Shown here in pieces: positions 11,214-22,900 of a stretch of 64,000 bases of DNA. The notes beneath the pieces were generated by a model, which saw only the letters and a program-made list of their open reading frames with translations, did not search any database and was not told the DNA's origin. Made by a program: the position numbers and the translations under genes. Origin of the DNA: Bolinopsis microptera (Eukaryota; Ctenophora; Tentaculata; Lobata; Bolinopsidae); assembly GCF_026151205.1 (NCBI RefSeq), contig NC_087072.1, positions 16,569,669 through 16,633,668 of the forward strand, read 5' to 3'. How positions within the stretch are numbered: the first letter of the stretch is position 1; every line of letters starts with the position of its first letter.

Positions 11214-13108
11214 ATATAATAGTAATACGCTGAGTTTAACTTGGAGTTGGATTGTTGTAGTTATTCGTTTCGAAGTGTATGTTTTTACGTTTTAATTACT
11301 AATGTAAAGATATTAGTTTTAATATTAACGGGTGATACTCGTAAAATATTTGGACCGTCGACGAGTCCAACTCTGAACTCGGCGCGCGTCCTGGTACGGT
11401 GTCGGTAGGTTATAAACCTACAATTTTAATATAAAATTAAAGGCCACTTCCTCACAATTGTTTCAAGGTTTTCAAAATATAACTTTTAATTTTGTGATCC
11501 TTTGCTAGTTAGTCCTGACATTCTTTTCCTCAAAATATAAAATAGGCCAAACATCTACCAACAATGTTTTATAAAAGTTTTAACTTGTATAAATATAATT
11601 GTTCTGAGCGTCAGTGTAACATAATGTTACCTCTACCCTGTTGCTACACCAGAAAGGAAAAATAATTTACTTTACGTACGTTATATTTTACTATTATAAA
11701 TGTTATCAATGTCTACGTCTCGTCCATGATAAAGGCGTGGGCCGCAACGTTGACAACTATTTGTTTGATAAAACTGAGTGGAGACTCTCACTTAATAATA
11801 ATTGTCCCAAAACATCAAATATAATTTAAAACTTTAATTGAAATTAAACGAAAAAGTATGGAAACTTTCGATGGAGTTTAAGTGATTAACTATTTGTTTT
11901 TTACCTTTTATGCTTTGATAGACTTCGCTTGAGCCATAGGTTTTTAACAAAAAGTGACAAATTAATAATTATCATCACATATGCATAAATTGAAAAACTT
12001 TGGAAGTTTGAACCAGTTATATAATATTTATAAACCGGCAAAAGAAAACAAAGCACCTAGGACTAAAAAGATTGACAGAATAGAGAAAAAATCATTTAAG
12101 TCTGGGTACATATCTTGGGATAGCTGATACAAAATATCAAGCTGAATGAAGGTTGTGATCATGTCATTCTATTTTTATAGAGGGTTCAAAATTCAATTTT
12201 GTTCCGTCCAATTCTTGCATGTTTGAGGTTTTGAGGTCCTGGGAATGTGGCTCGGCTAAAAGTATAAAAAAGTGATATTTTTATCTATCCTCTGACACTC
12301 CCTGAACTGCTTTAAAAAGTTCCATGTAAAAATATTGATCGGTCATTGAGATATGTGATAATATATGAGACGTTCCTCATGCCCGGAACGAGCAGTATCT
12401 GGCTAAGTTGCGCAGTTTCCGTCATAAAACCACAAAAATCACTCTTATCAACCTAACTGTTAATGTTCCTGGATGTAAAATGTATCAAGGAACACAGTGG
12501 TGAAATCTATTTGATTCTAAAATGTATCGTTTGGCCGGTACATCAATTTTCAAGGTCAGCATGCCCATATTTGGGCATTATGCCAAATAATCGCCTCCTC
12601 ATGCATGAAAAACTTGCAAATGAACACGACGATAATATCCACAAGAGGCATTTTATAAGTTTGAGTTCATGATTGTAAAAATTATCAACATTTCGTAGCA
12701 CTTAACAAATTCATTAATTATTATCAAAAGTTATAGTTTTATTAATTATTATCCTGAACGAAAATAAATTTACATACATATTTTACCTATACGGTGCAGA
12801 AACCACCAAATTGGACAGTTATTATTGCCAACATATGTCCACCTCCAACGATTGCTTTAAAATAGGCCCACTGCATCTCATTTCAAAAAAACAATACAGA
12901 TGTTGGGTGGCTAAGAGGTCCACACTGAAAAATCCAGCTTACGATCTTCATTTAACATTTTGACATTTTGGGAAACCACTGAATAACAAAATTTGAATCA
13001 TTTTCAAACATAAAATTCAGAACTCAGAAGAATGTTCGGAAATAAAATGCATGATTTTAAGAAAGACTTTTAAACATCACTGGTAATTGTTACTTGTACT
13101 TTTTCAGC
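11214..13108. other. Intergenic, no gene seen
   Basis: AT-rich, with no exon chain, domain or RNA gene that I can support. It would include the 3' UTR of the minus-strand ZP gene at its right edge. Confidence 0.45.
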
Positions 13109-14809
13109 TTAAACTCTCTTTCTGGCACTACTACTAGTGCTCACAAAATTCGGTGTAGTGGTTGAAATTGCTTCCTTTTTCGCATATTTTTCAGGGGTTT
13201 TTCCATTTTCAGTAACGAGAGCCTCAGTCCCATTTTGAGTGGAGACAGCCACATCCCCCTGTCTAACTGACAGCACGCAACTCAAATACACCATTGCTTT
13301 TGGGTAATCCTCAAACTTGTCAGCTTTAAACGAGAACCTCTTGCGAGTAGCCTCATCTGTCTTCAGAAACTCAGCCGAGAGAGACACTATTTTGTAGTTC
13401 TTAATAAGTGTTTTCTGCAGTTCATCCAGCTCATTCAAGGTTATGTGAGTGCGACACGATTCTATCTCTAGGACAGCCCCCTTCTCTATTGCTTCCACCT
13501 TAGCCTCAGCGAAGATATTCTCCCCAGCATTTTCTATCTTGAGAGGCATGTCCAGTTCCTCAGTGAAAGAGGAGTCAGAGTAAAGGTGTAAGGAAAAGGA
13601 CCAGGGTGTAAAGGTATGGGTAGATTCTAGACTTATCTTATCAATCACATAGGCACTAACTGTCACCTCCTCAATCTTCATTGGTCGTGGGGTGTATCTG
13701 CAGGATACGTCCATCAGTTTCTTTGTCTCTGAGTGGGTGTGAGAGTAAACGCTATTCATGTAAATAGTCTGTTCTCCGTCCGTCCGACTCTTGAACCCAC
13801 AGGAGGCGAGTGAAGCGTTGGTTGCCTGGTAACCAGTACTTTCACCTGACCAAGTAAGATTACAGCCCGACTCTCCGAGGGTGACATTGACTGGATAGTC
13901 AACATATCGGACCCTGTTATAATGATACCTGTCGTAGTATGATTTAGTGGTTGGAGTTGGTAGGTTGAATGCTGTCGGCATGATACTCAAGGACATGTCC
14001 AGGTCGCTGCACTGGATGTCTGTGGCGAATGATATACTGATCTCAGTGTACGGTTCAAGTTTAACGTTGCTATTTGGGATCAATTTGTAAGAGGAGACAA
14101 GGTTGGATCCACGTAGGATACTGTTCTCGTTACTATTGCATTGTAAGCTGAACGGGTCATGAGATGTCAGGCAGGTTTTATATCGATTGAAGGAACTAGT
14201 GGAATAGTGTCTCCTAATCAACACGGGTGTTATCTTACCTTTAAACCCTCGTCCGATTGCCCAGGTATTGGTGCCGCTACTTTCCTGTTCAAGGTCTTCC
14301 TGCTCCATTACTTCAGATGCTAACTCTCTCAAAGGTGATTTGTTCAAACCTTTGGTGTACATGCTCGGTTGCGGATACACGGTGAGCAGGATAAAGTGCC
14401 ATTCGTTCATCGTGACATTGCAATTGGGAAAATTGAACACTTTGTGACTGCCCGATTGCTCAACTACCATGAGTTTAAGTTGGCTTGCTTCCATTACAAG
14501 CTCATAATGATGAACGAGTTTGAATTCGATTATCTTATTCAAACCAGCAGTGTTGTTTTCAGGTTTTATCCAAGTTCCTAGAGATACCATTCTTCCTCTT
14601 GACCCGTAACTCCAACCGGTATAAATCGTATCTTCAATATCTATGTCACTGACATTGTCATCTGAATCTCCCATTGCAACCTGAGCGTAATCTTCATTGC
14701 TTCCATCAAAGTAGAATACACCGACCTTTTCATCACCAATTTCAACTCTAAGTCCTGAAGTTAAACCAACGAGCACCAGACCCGTTATCAAAACAAATGG
14801 TAACCTCAT
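13109..14809 (-). CDS. Secreted LamG-like plus zona pellucida (ZP) domain protein
   Basis: A single uninterrupted 566-residue frame. Residues 1-19 form a signal peptide (MRLPFVLITGLVLVGLTSG). Residues about 70-200 look like a concanavalin/LamG jelly-roll, with VSLGTWIKP and NEWHFILLTV in the usual strand positions. Residues about 302-520 look like a ZP module: VNVTLGESGCNLTW, an ASCGF segment, IYMNSVY, then SCRYTP, GENIFAEAKV and further Cys at 452 and 511. ZP modules polymerise into extracellular matrices, so an egg-coat, cuticle or mesoglea-type role is plausible but inferred. There are several N-glycosylation sequons. Odd: the protein ends ARKRV, a furin-like basic site at the very end, with no transmembrane or GPI tail. 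Either it is secreted without processing or a downstream exon is missed. Nine Cys are visible at 130, 213, 224, 267, 316, 337, 370, 452 and 511. Confidence 0.85.
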   Translation of the reverse strand: MRLPFVLITGLVLVGLTSGLRVEIGDEKVGVFYFDGSNEDYAQVAMGDSDDNVSDIDIEDTIYTGWSYGSRGRMVSLGTWIKPENNTAGLNKIIEFKLVHHYELVMEASQLKLMVVEQSGSHKVFNFPNCNVTMNEWHFILLTVYPQPSMYTKGLNKSPLRELASEVMEQEDLEQESSGTNTWAIGRGFKGKITPVLIRRHYSTSSFNRYKTCLTSHDPFSLQCNSNENSILRGSNLVSSYKLIPNSNVKLEPYTEISISFATDIQCSDLDMSLSIMPTAFNLPTPTTKSYYDRYHYNRVRYVDYPVNVTLGESGCNLTWSGESTGYQATNASLASCGFKSRTDGEQTIYMNSVYSHTHSETKKLMDVSCRYTPRPMKIEEVTVSAYVIDKISLESTHTFTPWSFSLHLYSDSSFTEELDMPLKIENAGENIFAEAKVEAIEKGAVLEIESCRTHITLNELDELQKTLIKNYKIVSLSAEFLKTDEATRKRFSFKADKFEDYPKAMVYLSCVLSVRQGDVAVSTQNGTEALVTENGKTPEKYAKKEAISTTTPNFVSTSSSARKRV

Positions 14810-15212
14810 ACCGGCTAGAAATGGTGTAATACATATTCTCGTGACATATTTAGAGAGAGATTATCTAATTTGCAATTCCTGTAAAATAATCGGTCTGGTT
14901 AGTCCGAGGAGACTTAAGATAATTTCATGGAGAGGACATTTCGCCGGATTAACACAGGATTGAAAATTAATCATAAACTGGCTCTCTTGAGCAGCTCTCG
15001 GAGTGAAGCAAAGTGGAAGTGGGGGATATAAACTGTCTTACAGCACGTTCAAATCAAATTTGTATTCTGATTCATGATAGATAAGCGTGTCGGGTTGCAT
15101 GGTTTATTCATGGTACTATGAGTATGGTTGGTTTCTAGTGAGCCCACTTCACGCTTGCAAGTAACAAATTCAATGTAATATATAACCTTTCTAAGAATAA
15201 TTGGACGTTGTA
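14810..15212. other. Upstream region of the ZP-domain gene
   Basis: No coding sequence recognised. This holds the promoter side of the minus-strand ZP gene and leads into the 45-bp minisatellite. No clear TATA box could be assigned. Confidence 0.4.
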
Positions 15213-16254
15213 AACCTTAAAACACAACCGTGACATTACTCTACCACTTACAGTTACCACCTTAAAACACAACCGTGACATTACTCTACCATTTACAGTT
15301 ACCACCTTAAAACACAACCGTGACATTACTCTACCATTTACAGTTACCACCTTAAAACACAACCGTGACATTACTCTACCACTTACAGTTACCACCTTAA
15401 AACACAACCGTGACATTACTCTACCATTTACAGTTACCACCTTAAAACACAACCGTGACATTACTCTACCACTTACAGTTACCACCTTAAAACACAACCG
15501 TGACATTACTCTACCACTTACAGTTACCACCTTAAAACACAACCGTGACATTACTCTACCATTTACAGTTACCACCTTAAAACACAACCGTAACATTACT
15601 CTACCACTTACAGTTATCACCTTAAAACACAACCATGACATTACTCTACCGCTTACAGTTACCACCTTAAAACACAACCGTGACATTACCCTACCATTTA
15701 CAGTTACCACCTTAAAACACAACCGTAACATTACTCTACCATTTACAGTTATCACCTTAAAACACAACCGTGACATCACTCTACCACTTACAGTTACCAC
15801 CTTAAAACACAACCGTGACATTACTCTACCACTTACAGTTACCACCTTAAAACACAACCGTGACATTACTCTACCACTTACAGTTACCACCTTAAAACAC
15901 AACCGTGACATTACTCTACCACTTACAGTTACCACCTTAAAACACAACCGTGACATTACTCTACCACTTACAGTTACCACCTTAAAACACAACCGTGACA
16001 TTACTCTACCACTTACAGTTACCACCTTAAAACACTACCGTGACATTACTCTACCATTTACAGTTACCACCTTAAAACACAACCGTGACATTACTCTACC
16101 ACTTACAGTTACCACCTTAAAACACAACCGTGACATTACTCTACCACTTACAGTTACCACCTTAAAACACAACCGTGACATTACTCTACCACTTACAGTT
16201 ACCACCTTAAAACACAACCGTGACATTACTCTACCACTTACACTTACAGTTACC
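15213..16254. repeat. 45-bp minisatellite, about 23 copies
   Basis: Tandem units of 45 bp, each starting CCTTAAAACACAACCGTGAC and ending ACAGTTACCA, differing by a few C/T and A/G substitutions. Variant positions such as CCACTTACAG against CCATTTACAG alternate irregularly along the array, a sign of unequal exchange. Because 45 is divisible by three, the minus strand stays open for long stretches, reading a 15-residue repeat with GRVMSRLCFK. One unit near 16,035 has a change creating a stop. There is no spacer diversity, so it is not a CRISPR array. I treat it as non-coding. Confidence 0.95.
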
Positions 16255-16309
16255 TAGACACAGAACCTACAAGAACTTTGAAATAAACAAATGTTGATCC
16301 ACGAACTCG

Positions 16310-16395
16310 GGCAGTATCCAGATAGCCCGACCCCTGTCGAACAGCTGTTCACGAACAGATGTTCGTGAACAACTGTTCCCTATCTGGATACTGCC
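16310..16395. mobile_element. 86-bp hAT-like MITE with 8-bp target duplication
   Basis: Terminal inverted repeats GGCAGTATCCAGATAG and CTATCTGGATACTGCC are perfect over 16 bp. The direct repeats CGAACTCG lie immediately outside at 16,302-16,309 and 16,396-16,403. An 8-bp duplication is the hallmark of hAT-type insertion. The interior is itself a hairpin: GAACAGCTGTTCACGAACA, four bases, then TTCGTGAACAACTGTTC. The whole element can fold on itself, contains no gene and depends on a transposase in trans. Confidence 0.8.
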
Positions 16396-16403
16396 CGAAC
16401 TCG

Positions 16404-17469
16404 ATTGCCCTTACGTGACCTTATGTAAATCTTCTTTCCTTGATGTATGATTGACGTGTCCTGCACCTCAGATACGAATGCCTCATTGTTGATCTCTAGT
16501 CAAGAAAACCTATCAAATGTCTCAACATAACATAAACTTACTTCTTCATTCGTCCATAATTAGGTACCTAGCTAATTAAGCTGCTGATACTGATTAGAAT
16601 CAATTACGTTAAAAGAAAAGTGAGAAATGAAACACATGTTAGTTACACAAACCTCTTCCTCAATGTACGAGTATTGAGGACCTTTGAAGCTATGTTTTTA
16701 TTAGCTTCTAGTAAACGTTTGCTTATTTTGCTTGTACACAACAGTTCTATCATGTTCATTAATAAATAATGATAACTTAAACAGTTTTTTTGTCGATAAT
16801 ATGTTGACTTCCTAATTAGATTCGAATATCCTCCATTATTGTATAACTCATTCACACAGGTTCATTCAACCTTCTATCAGCAATTTAATCATTGATTTTT
16901 GTTCGCACTTTTGATTTTAGTTATGCTGAGTGGATGAGGATTGAGGAAGTAGCATTTTTTTCGGGTTGCCTTTTGTTTTGTTTGGGAAGTTGTTCTACAT
17001 ATAGATTAAGATAATATACCCAGAAAATCATAGAATGCTTATCTGACGATGACGCTGATAGTGATATAAATCAATTGATAACATATAAGGCAAGTCAACA
17101 TTATTTGCATTCGCTGGAACCAAATCTCTATTTAAAACCAAATTCATGTAAATAAACGGTCTTGATTTTACTTTTAACGCTGAAACCTGAAATATGCTAT
17201 TCAATACATAATAAATGTTTCGTAATTTATGCTTTAGATCCCAGAGATCGTATCCTGCAATCCTTTACTATTTTATTAACAATGATATCACTTCTCAGGA
17301 TTTATAGTTTCGTTAACAAAAATAGTCACGACCATGCGTGATGGGTTTGGTAACGGTAATTGAAGATTTTTTTGTTATAGAAATTGATGTTTCTTTTCTT
17401 CAAAATTTTGTATGAGAGACAACGTTTATTTAACTGACTGACGTTAAAAACAAAAAAAAATCGATTTTA
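16404..17469. other. Upstream region of the ferlin gene
   Basis: No gene recognised. It may contain an upstream first exon of the ferlin gene: a good acceptor (TTTTATCCCCACAG) ends at 17,512, just inside the open frame used here, so the 14 codons before it could be intronic. Promoter not identified. Confidence 0.4.
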
Positions 17470-19932
17470 ATGAAAGGAGTATTAATAACTCAAGCATATT
17501 TTATCCCCACAGAGTATACCCTTGACGTATTGGTGAAGAGAGCCAAAAACTTGCCTCTTTTTGACAAGAGTGGACATCAGAGTTCCGTCTTCACAGTAGG
17601 ATTTCAGGGATGGAAAAGCAAAAGCAAAGTGTTTGACAATGATCTTAATCCACGTTACAACGAAATGTTCACCTTTCCAATTGGGATGCATGGCATTATT
17701 GAAGATGACAAAATTGGGATAAATGTAGAAACCTACAAAACGACGGGGCGAGGTCGCTCCCTTGGAAACATCACCCGAATTTTTCCAGTTAGCGAACTAA
17801 GAAGTGGGAAGGCGGTGAATTGTTCATGGGCCCTAAGTGACAATAACGGTTGCCTTAACGGAGCAACAATCGAACTAGAGTTAAAAGCAAAGTTTTGGCC
17901 TGAATTGAAAGTCGAAGAAAAAAAGATACAGTCAAAGCCAATAAACACGACGTTACTGCCAAAAGAGGTTGATACGTATAGGTTGCGTTTTCTGGTCCAC
18001 AAATGCACTAAGCTAGTCCAATCACCCTGTTCGGCAATAGTAGTGATTCGCTTTGGAACAGACATCAAGTCAACCCAGATTTGTGAACTCACTCAAGATC
18101 CTGAATTTGAGGAGGAGATAAACTTTGTCGTCTACATGAGTCAGAGAGATATAGCTAAAGAAATTGTGACGATTGAGGTTTTAAATACCCTACGAACTGA
18201 TAAAGAAGCGGTGGTAGGAGACTTTAAATTTATGGTAGAGACTGGATTCACTGGGGAGGCGGTAGGATGGGATGAGCCAGCTTATGAGGCCAACACAGTT
18301 TGTCGAACCATGACAAAGAAATGGATAATTTTAACTAATCCGTTCCAAACTCCAAAGAATATAAATGGCTTTGTTAACATGTCGTTTAGCGTGTTGCAAT
18401 CAGGACAGTCTTTGGAACAATCGCCCATAATCGATCCCATAATACTCGATGTGTTAAGAAACGTGATGAGGCCGAGTGAGGTAACTGCTCAATACAAAAG
18501 GGTATATTTCAGAGTTTACCTTGCCGAAGATCTCCCAATCATGGATAATCCTGACGATATGTCTCATGTCATGGAGAAAATGAGATTAACGAGGGCGGCA
18601 TTCTGTGACCCGTATGTTGGCATTTCCTACTGCGGGGTGGAAGCAAGAACTTCCATAAACTATGCTAACTACAACCCCCGGTTTAACACTGACATAATAT
18701 TTAACATCGAAATACCAGCTGTAACCGATACAGTAGTAATAACACTTTATGATTACGACGCTGATAAAATCAACTCAGCAGATATACTAGCCACGAAGCA
18801 CTTATCTCTCACCGAAATATCATATTTGTCAGATGACGAATACGGTTTCGATCCAACATTCGGCCCCTCTTTAGTGCCCTTCTATGGTTCGCCGAAGCAT
18901 TTTGAACACTCTCAACACCCTGAACTGAACGAAGGAGCAAATGGTATCGGGTATAGAGGAAGAATACTGCTGGAGGTGTTTACAAAACCCAGCTTCTCTG
19001 TTGGGATGTTTGCCAACACTGCCCCTGCCCCCGAAGAGGCAATAAAGAGGGCAGCCAAGGGACTACGAACCCAAAAGTGTGTTCTGGTGATGGGTGCAAT
19101 GGAAGCAACTATGATCCCAAAAGAGTTTGCAGACAACCCAGTTAGCTTTGAGATATCTGTGGGCGAGTTTGGCTATGCAAACTCTTTATTTACTAACCCG
19201 ACTACAAGTAAGATATGGCCTCAGGCACCTTTGTTTGACTCAGTGAATTACTACTGGCTAGAATTTGATATAGATCAGGCGTGCATTATACCAATGGAAT
19301 GGGAACATTCAATATTTCGACTTGAGCATTTGAACATTCTGGAAAGAATCAGAGACTTTTACAGAAAGTCTTTGGATGATATCGATGACGATATACAAAA
19401 AGAAAAAATCCCCGCTGACATAATCTCTTCTATGAAGATTCTGGTGAAAAGAACTATAGACAGGTGCGGCATTACTCTACCAGATCTACCAGATAGTGCC
19501 AATAACTTAGACAAAAACCAGAAAAGCTTAAGAGAGATGAAGTTGAGATTAATCATTCAAGAATGTAAGAAACTAGCCCGAGGATCTCTAGATGGCACCC
19601 CTCTCGCTCTGAAACTCCTTCAAAAAATTCTTCAAATCCTGGATGAAATCTGTTGTGAACCACAGATCGAAATCCCAAATGTTATCGTTTACATGTTCTC
19701 TGGAGACAAGCTTGTGGCCTATTTCTCAAGTCCCATTCACTACTTCCTAGAGTCTTCAGTAGCGAAAGGAAAGGACTGTGAAAGAATGATGTACATGGAT
19801 CTGAAATCGACTGATGGACGGGATATGATGGCTGCTCAACTTCTTGGCTTTTTATGGTTTGGTACAGAAAAAATGTATAAAGAAGACTTTCAGTTCCCTT
19901 ATGATGGCCGAATTTCCTCTTATGCTGAAATG
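17470..19932 (+). CDS. Ferlin exon 1: C2A, C2B, FerI, C2C, FerA, FerB
   Basis: Uninterrupted 821 codons ending ...SSYAEM at donor ATG|GTGAGT (19,933). The frame runs on 23 codons to a stop at 20,004, but the next exon (YENEII...) continues the ferlin pattern, so the donor is used. C2A: EYTLDVLVKRAKNLPLFD, then DNDLNPRYNEMFTF. C2B ends at the ferlin-typical GDFKFMVETG. C2C: YFRVYLAEDLPIMD, FCDPYVGISYCG and the diagnostic GYRGRILLEVF. FerB: NVIVYMFSGDKLVAYFSS. ATG 17,470 is the first in frame. An acceptor-like CCCCACAG ends at 17,512, so a separate upstream start exon joining at codon 15 is possible; the C2A strand begins just after it. The lack of any intron over 2.46 kb contrasts with the rest of the gene. 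Confidence 0.9.
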
Positions 19933-22900
19933 GTGAGTGATACACTATTCAAACGTTTTGAGACCCTCAATTTTCGAAATCCTATTTACAGACTGACTCT
20001 GTAACAGTGAGCTGAAGTTGCTAAGGTTTACTTTAACCAAAAATTAAATGAGCACCATAGCAGGCATTCCTTCCCAGTCCCTAAAATTATTTGGTATTTG
20101 TATCTCTGTTTATTTTTTATAACATGTATCGGAATTTCCACCGTATATTTTCAGTATGAAAACGAAATTATAACAAATGGGCGATGGGGTGTAAAGAACT
20201 TAACACGGCCGCAATTCTCGAATGAAGATGGAACGGTAAGTACGCCTTGATCAACAGCTCAAATACTCGAAATAAGTTTCAGTCACATTATGACACCTCA
20301 AAAATCAATCCGTAAAAAGCATATAAACTCGCCATCCTACGCTATACAACGAAACTCTACGACACTTTTTACAAACAAAGTCGAGAACTATAAACGATGA
20401 CCTCGTTCCCAGATGCAAACTCCGAAAGATTTCTTCACGGTACCAAAAGGATGGACGTGGGAAGGCGAGTGGGAAATTCAGCCAAAGAAAGGTTCGCTAG
20501 TTAGCGAAGAGTTCACACTGAAAGAATGGGTTGACAGAAGATATGAGACGGTGAACTATTTTGATCCGGGTGATATCGAGACTCAATGGTGGAACAAGGT
20601 TCTCATTTTTATTGATTTGGAGAGTCATGCAGTGTGAAAAGAGAAATGAAGCAAGTTTAGAGAATGCAAGTTTAAACAAAGGAGTTAGTTGAAAAACTAA
20701 CACTTCTAATCTATTACATTCAGGACATGATAGAATCGAGCGCTAAAGATGAAGTTAAGTTGTCCAGTGACTGGGAGTGGACACATGAGTGGGTCATTGA
20801 CTCAGAGGAACCTGGAGACGTTGATGGTAAATTTAAAATTTCTTTAAACTTAAAGGTTCTAATCGACATTTTGTCAATGCCTCAAAACATTTTGTCATGA
20901 ATGCCAAACAACTTTTTCTAAAATGGTAGGGAATGAAATATCGAGAGGTGTAATGTTCGGCCACCGTATATTAGATTAAATAGATCGAATGTAAAAATCA
21001 ACAGATAAATTTCACAGTATAGATTTAAGTTCGAACTAACTCCGTTCATTTAGGATGGTCCTACACACATAGTCCAGATAGTCAGACATACACATGCTCT
21101 GAGAAGAAAGGAAATTCGTTTAAGAGAAGAATGTGGAAAAGAGAAAGAGTCAGAAATGGGCCTCCAGTTCTGCCCGATATAAAGGTATGCTAATTAGGTG
21201 ATCCTGCTAATTATGTGCTAATTAGGTGATCCTGCTAATTATGTGCTAATTAGGTGATCCTGCTAATTATGTGATAATTAGGTGATCCTGCTAATTAGGT
21301 GATAATTAGGTGATCCTGCTAATTATGTGCTAATTGGGTTATCCTGCTAATTAGGTGCTAATTAGGTGATCCTGCTAATTTGGTGCTAATTTGGATGATC
21401 CTGCCCTTGTTTAATTGTGATTATGTATGGGAATAAGCTGTCAGAATGATATACCAGCTATGTGAAAATTAGGCCAGCTATGTGTTCATTAAACTATTCC
21501 AATTCTCACCTACTTCCAAATAAAGCTAACCCCTGCTAAGTCATTTAAATTTTAACCTATTAGCGCCATAATTTTTCAAGATTATAGAAATAACATACTT
21601 TAAATTAAAACTTCGTGATTTGTTAATGTCAAGAAAAAAGGAGCCGTTATAATGTTCTCAATTCAGGAAGTTGTAGAAAAGAAGGGCGGATGGGTGTACA
21701 GCAAAACATTCAAGAGCAAGTTCAATATTGAAGAATTATCAACTGACATGGTCAGACGAAGAAGATGGATTCGAAATATGTCCTCAATGGATCCTTGTAA
21801 GTTCTTGAGACAGTGATCTCCTGATCTCTGATCAGGAGTAAGAATTTCTCGACTCTAGATTCTAGAGTGAATCATTAACTACTCTTACGTCAGTTTGATC
21901 AACCATTTCTATTTTGGGCCATATTTTTGATTTTAAGACAAAAAGTTACATAAAATATGTATATCATTGTAATTTTAATTTCGTAGATGCTGTTACCTTC
22001 TCGACAAAAACAGCAAACGCGGTGGTCACAGTAGCTCCCTCTCTGTTATTGAAGTTTCCAGGTAGACTGCCGACTTACTTACTTTAGGTTGAAACCATAT
22101 GAATGAACCATGCGTAATATTTTTTACTTTGAAAGATGCTTACCTCTCTCTCATCTTGCATACTTGTTTAAAGTCTATTGTTTTACGAAGGTCAATTATG
22201 TTTTCATCACTCATTATATTCCCTTAAAACTTAAATAATATTTGACAGATATGCTCCGTTACGAAGTTCGAGTTCACATCTTCCAAGGGAGGACCCTCAC
22301 TTCCCCCGACATTATGGGATACGTCAGTAAGTCAATATATGGTGCTATTTTGCAATCTAATAACAGCAAAGGATATAAGGTAAGCGAAATTGGGCCTATC
22401 TGGCTCATTTCAGACGGCACTATAATGCGTATTGGTCATATGGTGCAACTGGAGGGGGTTCGTAGCAGCAAACCTGTGTTTCATTTGGCTCTGATAACTC
22501 CATTGGTTTTATCAAAAGCTTTCAGTGGTGCTGATAGCGGGTAATATTTCCAACGCTGCATACGATGTTTTTAGGGCCAATGGATTTTACAAAATATCGA
22601 CGATCATGTTTACATTTGTGTTAACTGTGATAAACGTCACTATACCTATGGCTATTGGCTATATGCTTATATGCTTATATGCTTATATGCTTATATGCTT
22701 ATATGCTTATATGCTTATATGCTTATATGCTTATATGCTTATATGCTTATATGCTTATATGCTTATATGCTTATATGCTTATATGCTTATATGCTTATAT
22801 GCTTATATGCTTATATGCTTATATGCTTATATGCTTATATGCTTATATGCTTATATGCTTATATGCTTATATGCTTATATGCTTATATGCTTATATGCTT

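Noticed and set aside
15135-16226. Minus-strand frames of 296 and 63 codons
   Set aside because: Both are by-products of the 45-bp tandem repeat. A stop-creating variant separates them, and there is no signal, domain or splice context.
15213-16254. Possible CRISPR-like array
   Set aside because: Units are contiguous near-identical 45-mers without unique spacers, in a eukaryotic genome.
19933-20004. Ferlin ending at the stop at 20,004 as a short protein
   Set aside because: A good GTGAGT donor precedes it, and the DysF-to-C2G sequence continues in phase in 25 further exons.
22327-22380. Extension of ferlin exon 8 to a donor at 22,381
   Set aside because: The upstream donor at 22,327 gives phase 1 into exon 9 and restores an uninterrupted C2D strand. 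The extension inserts unmatched sequence.
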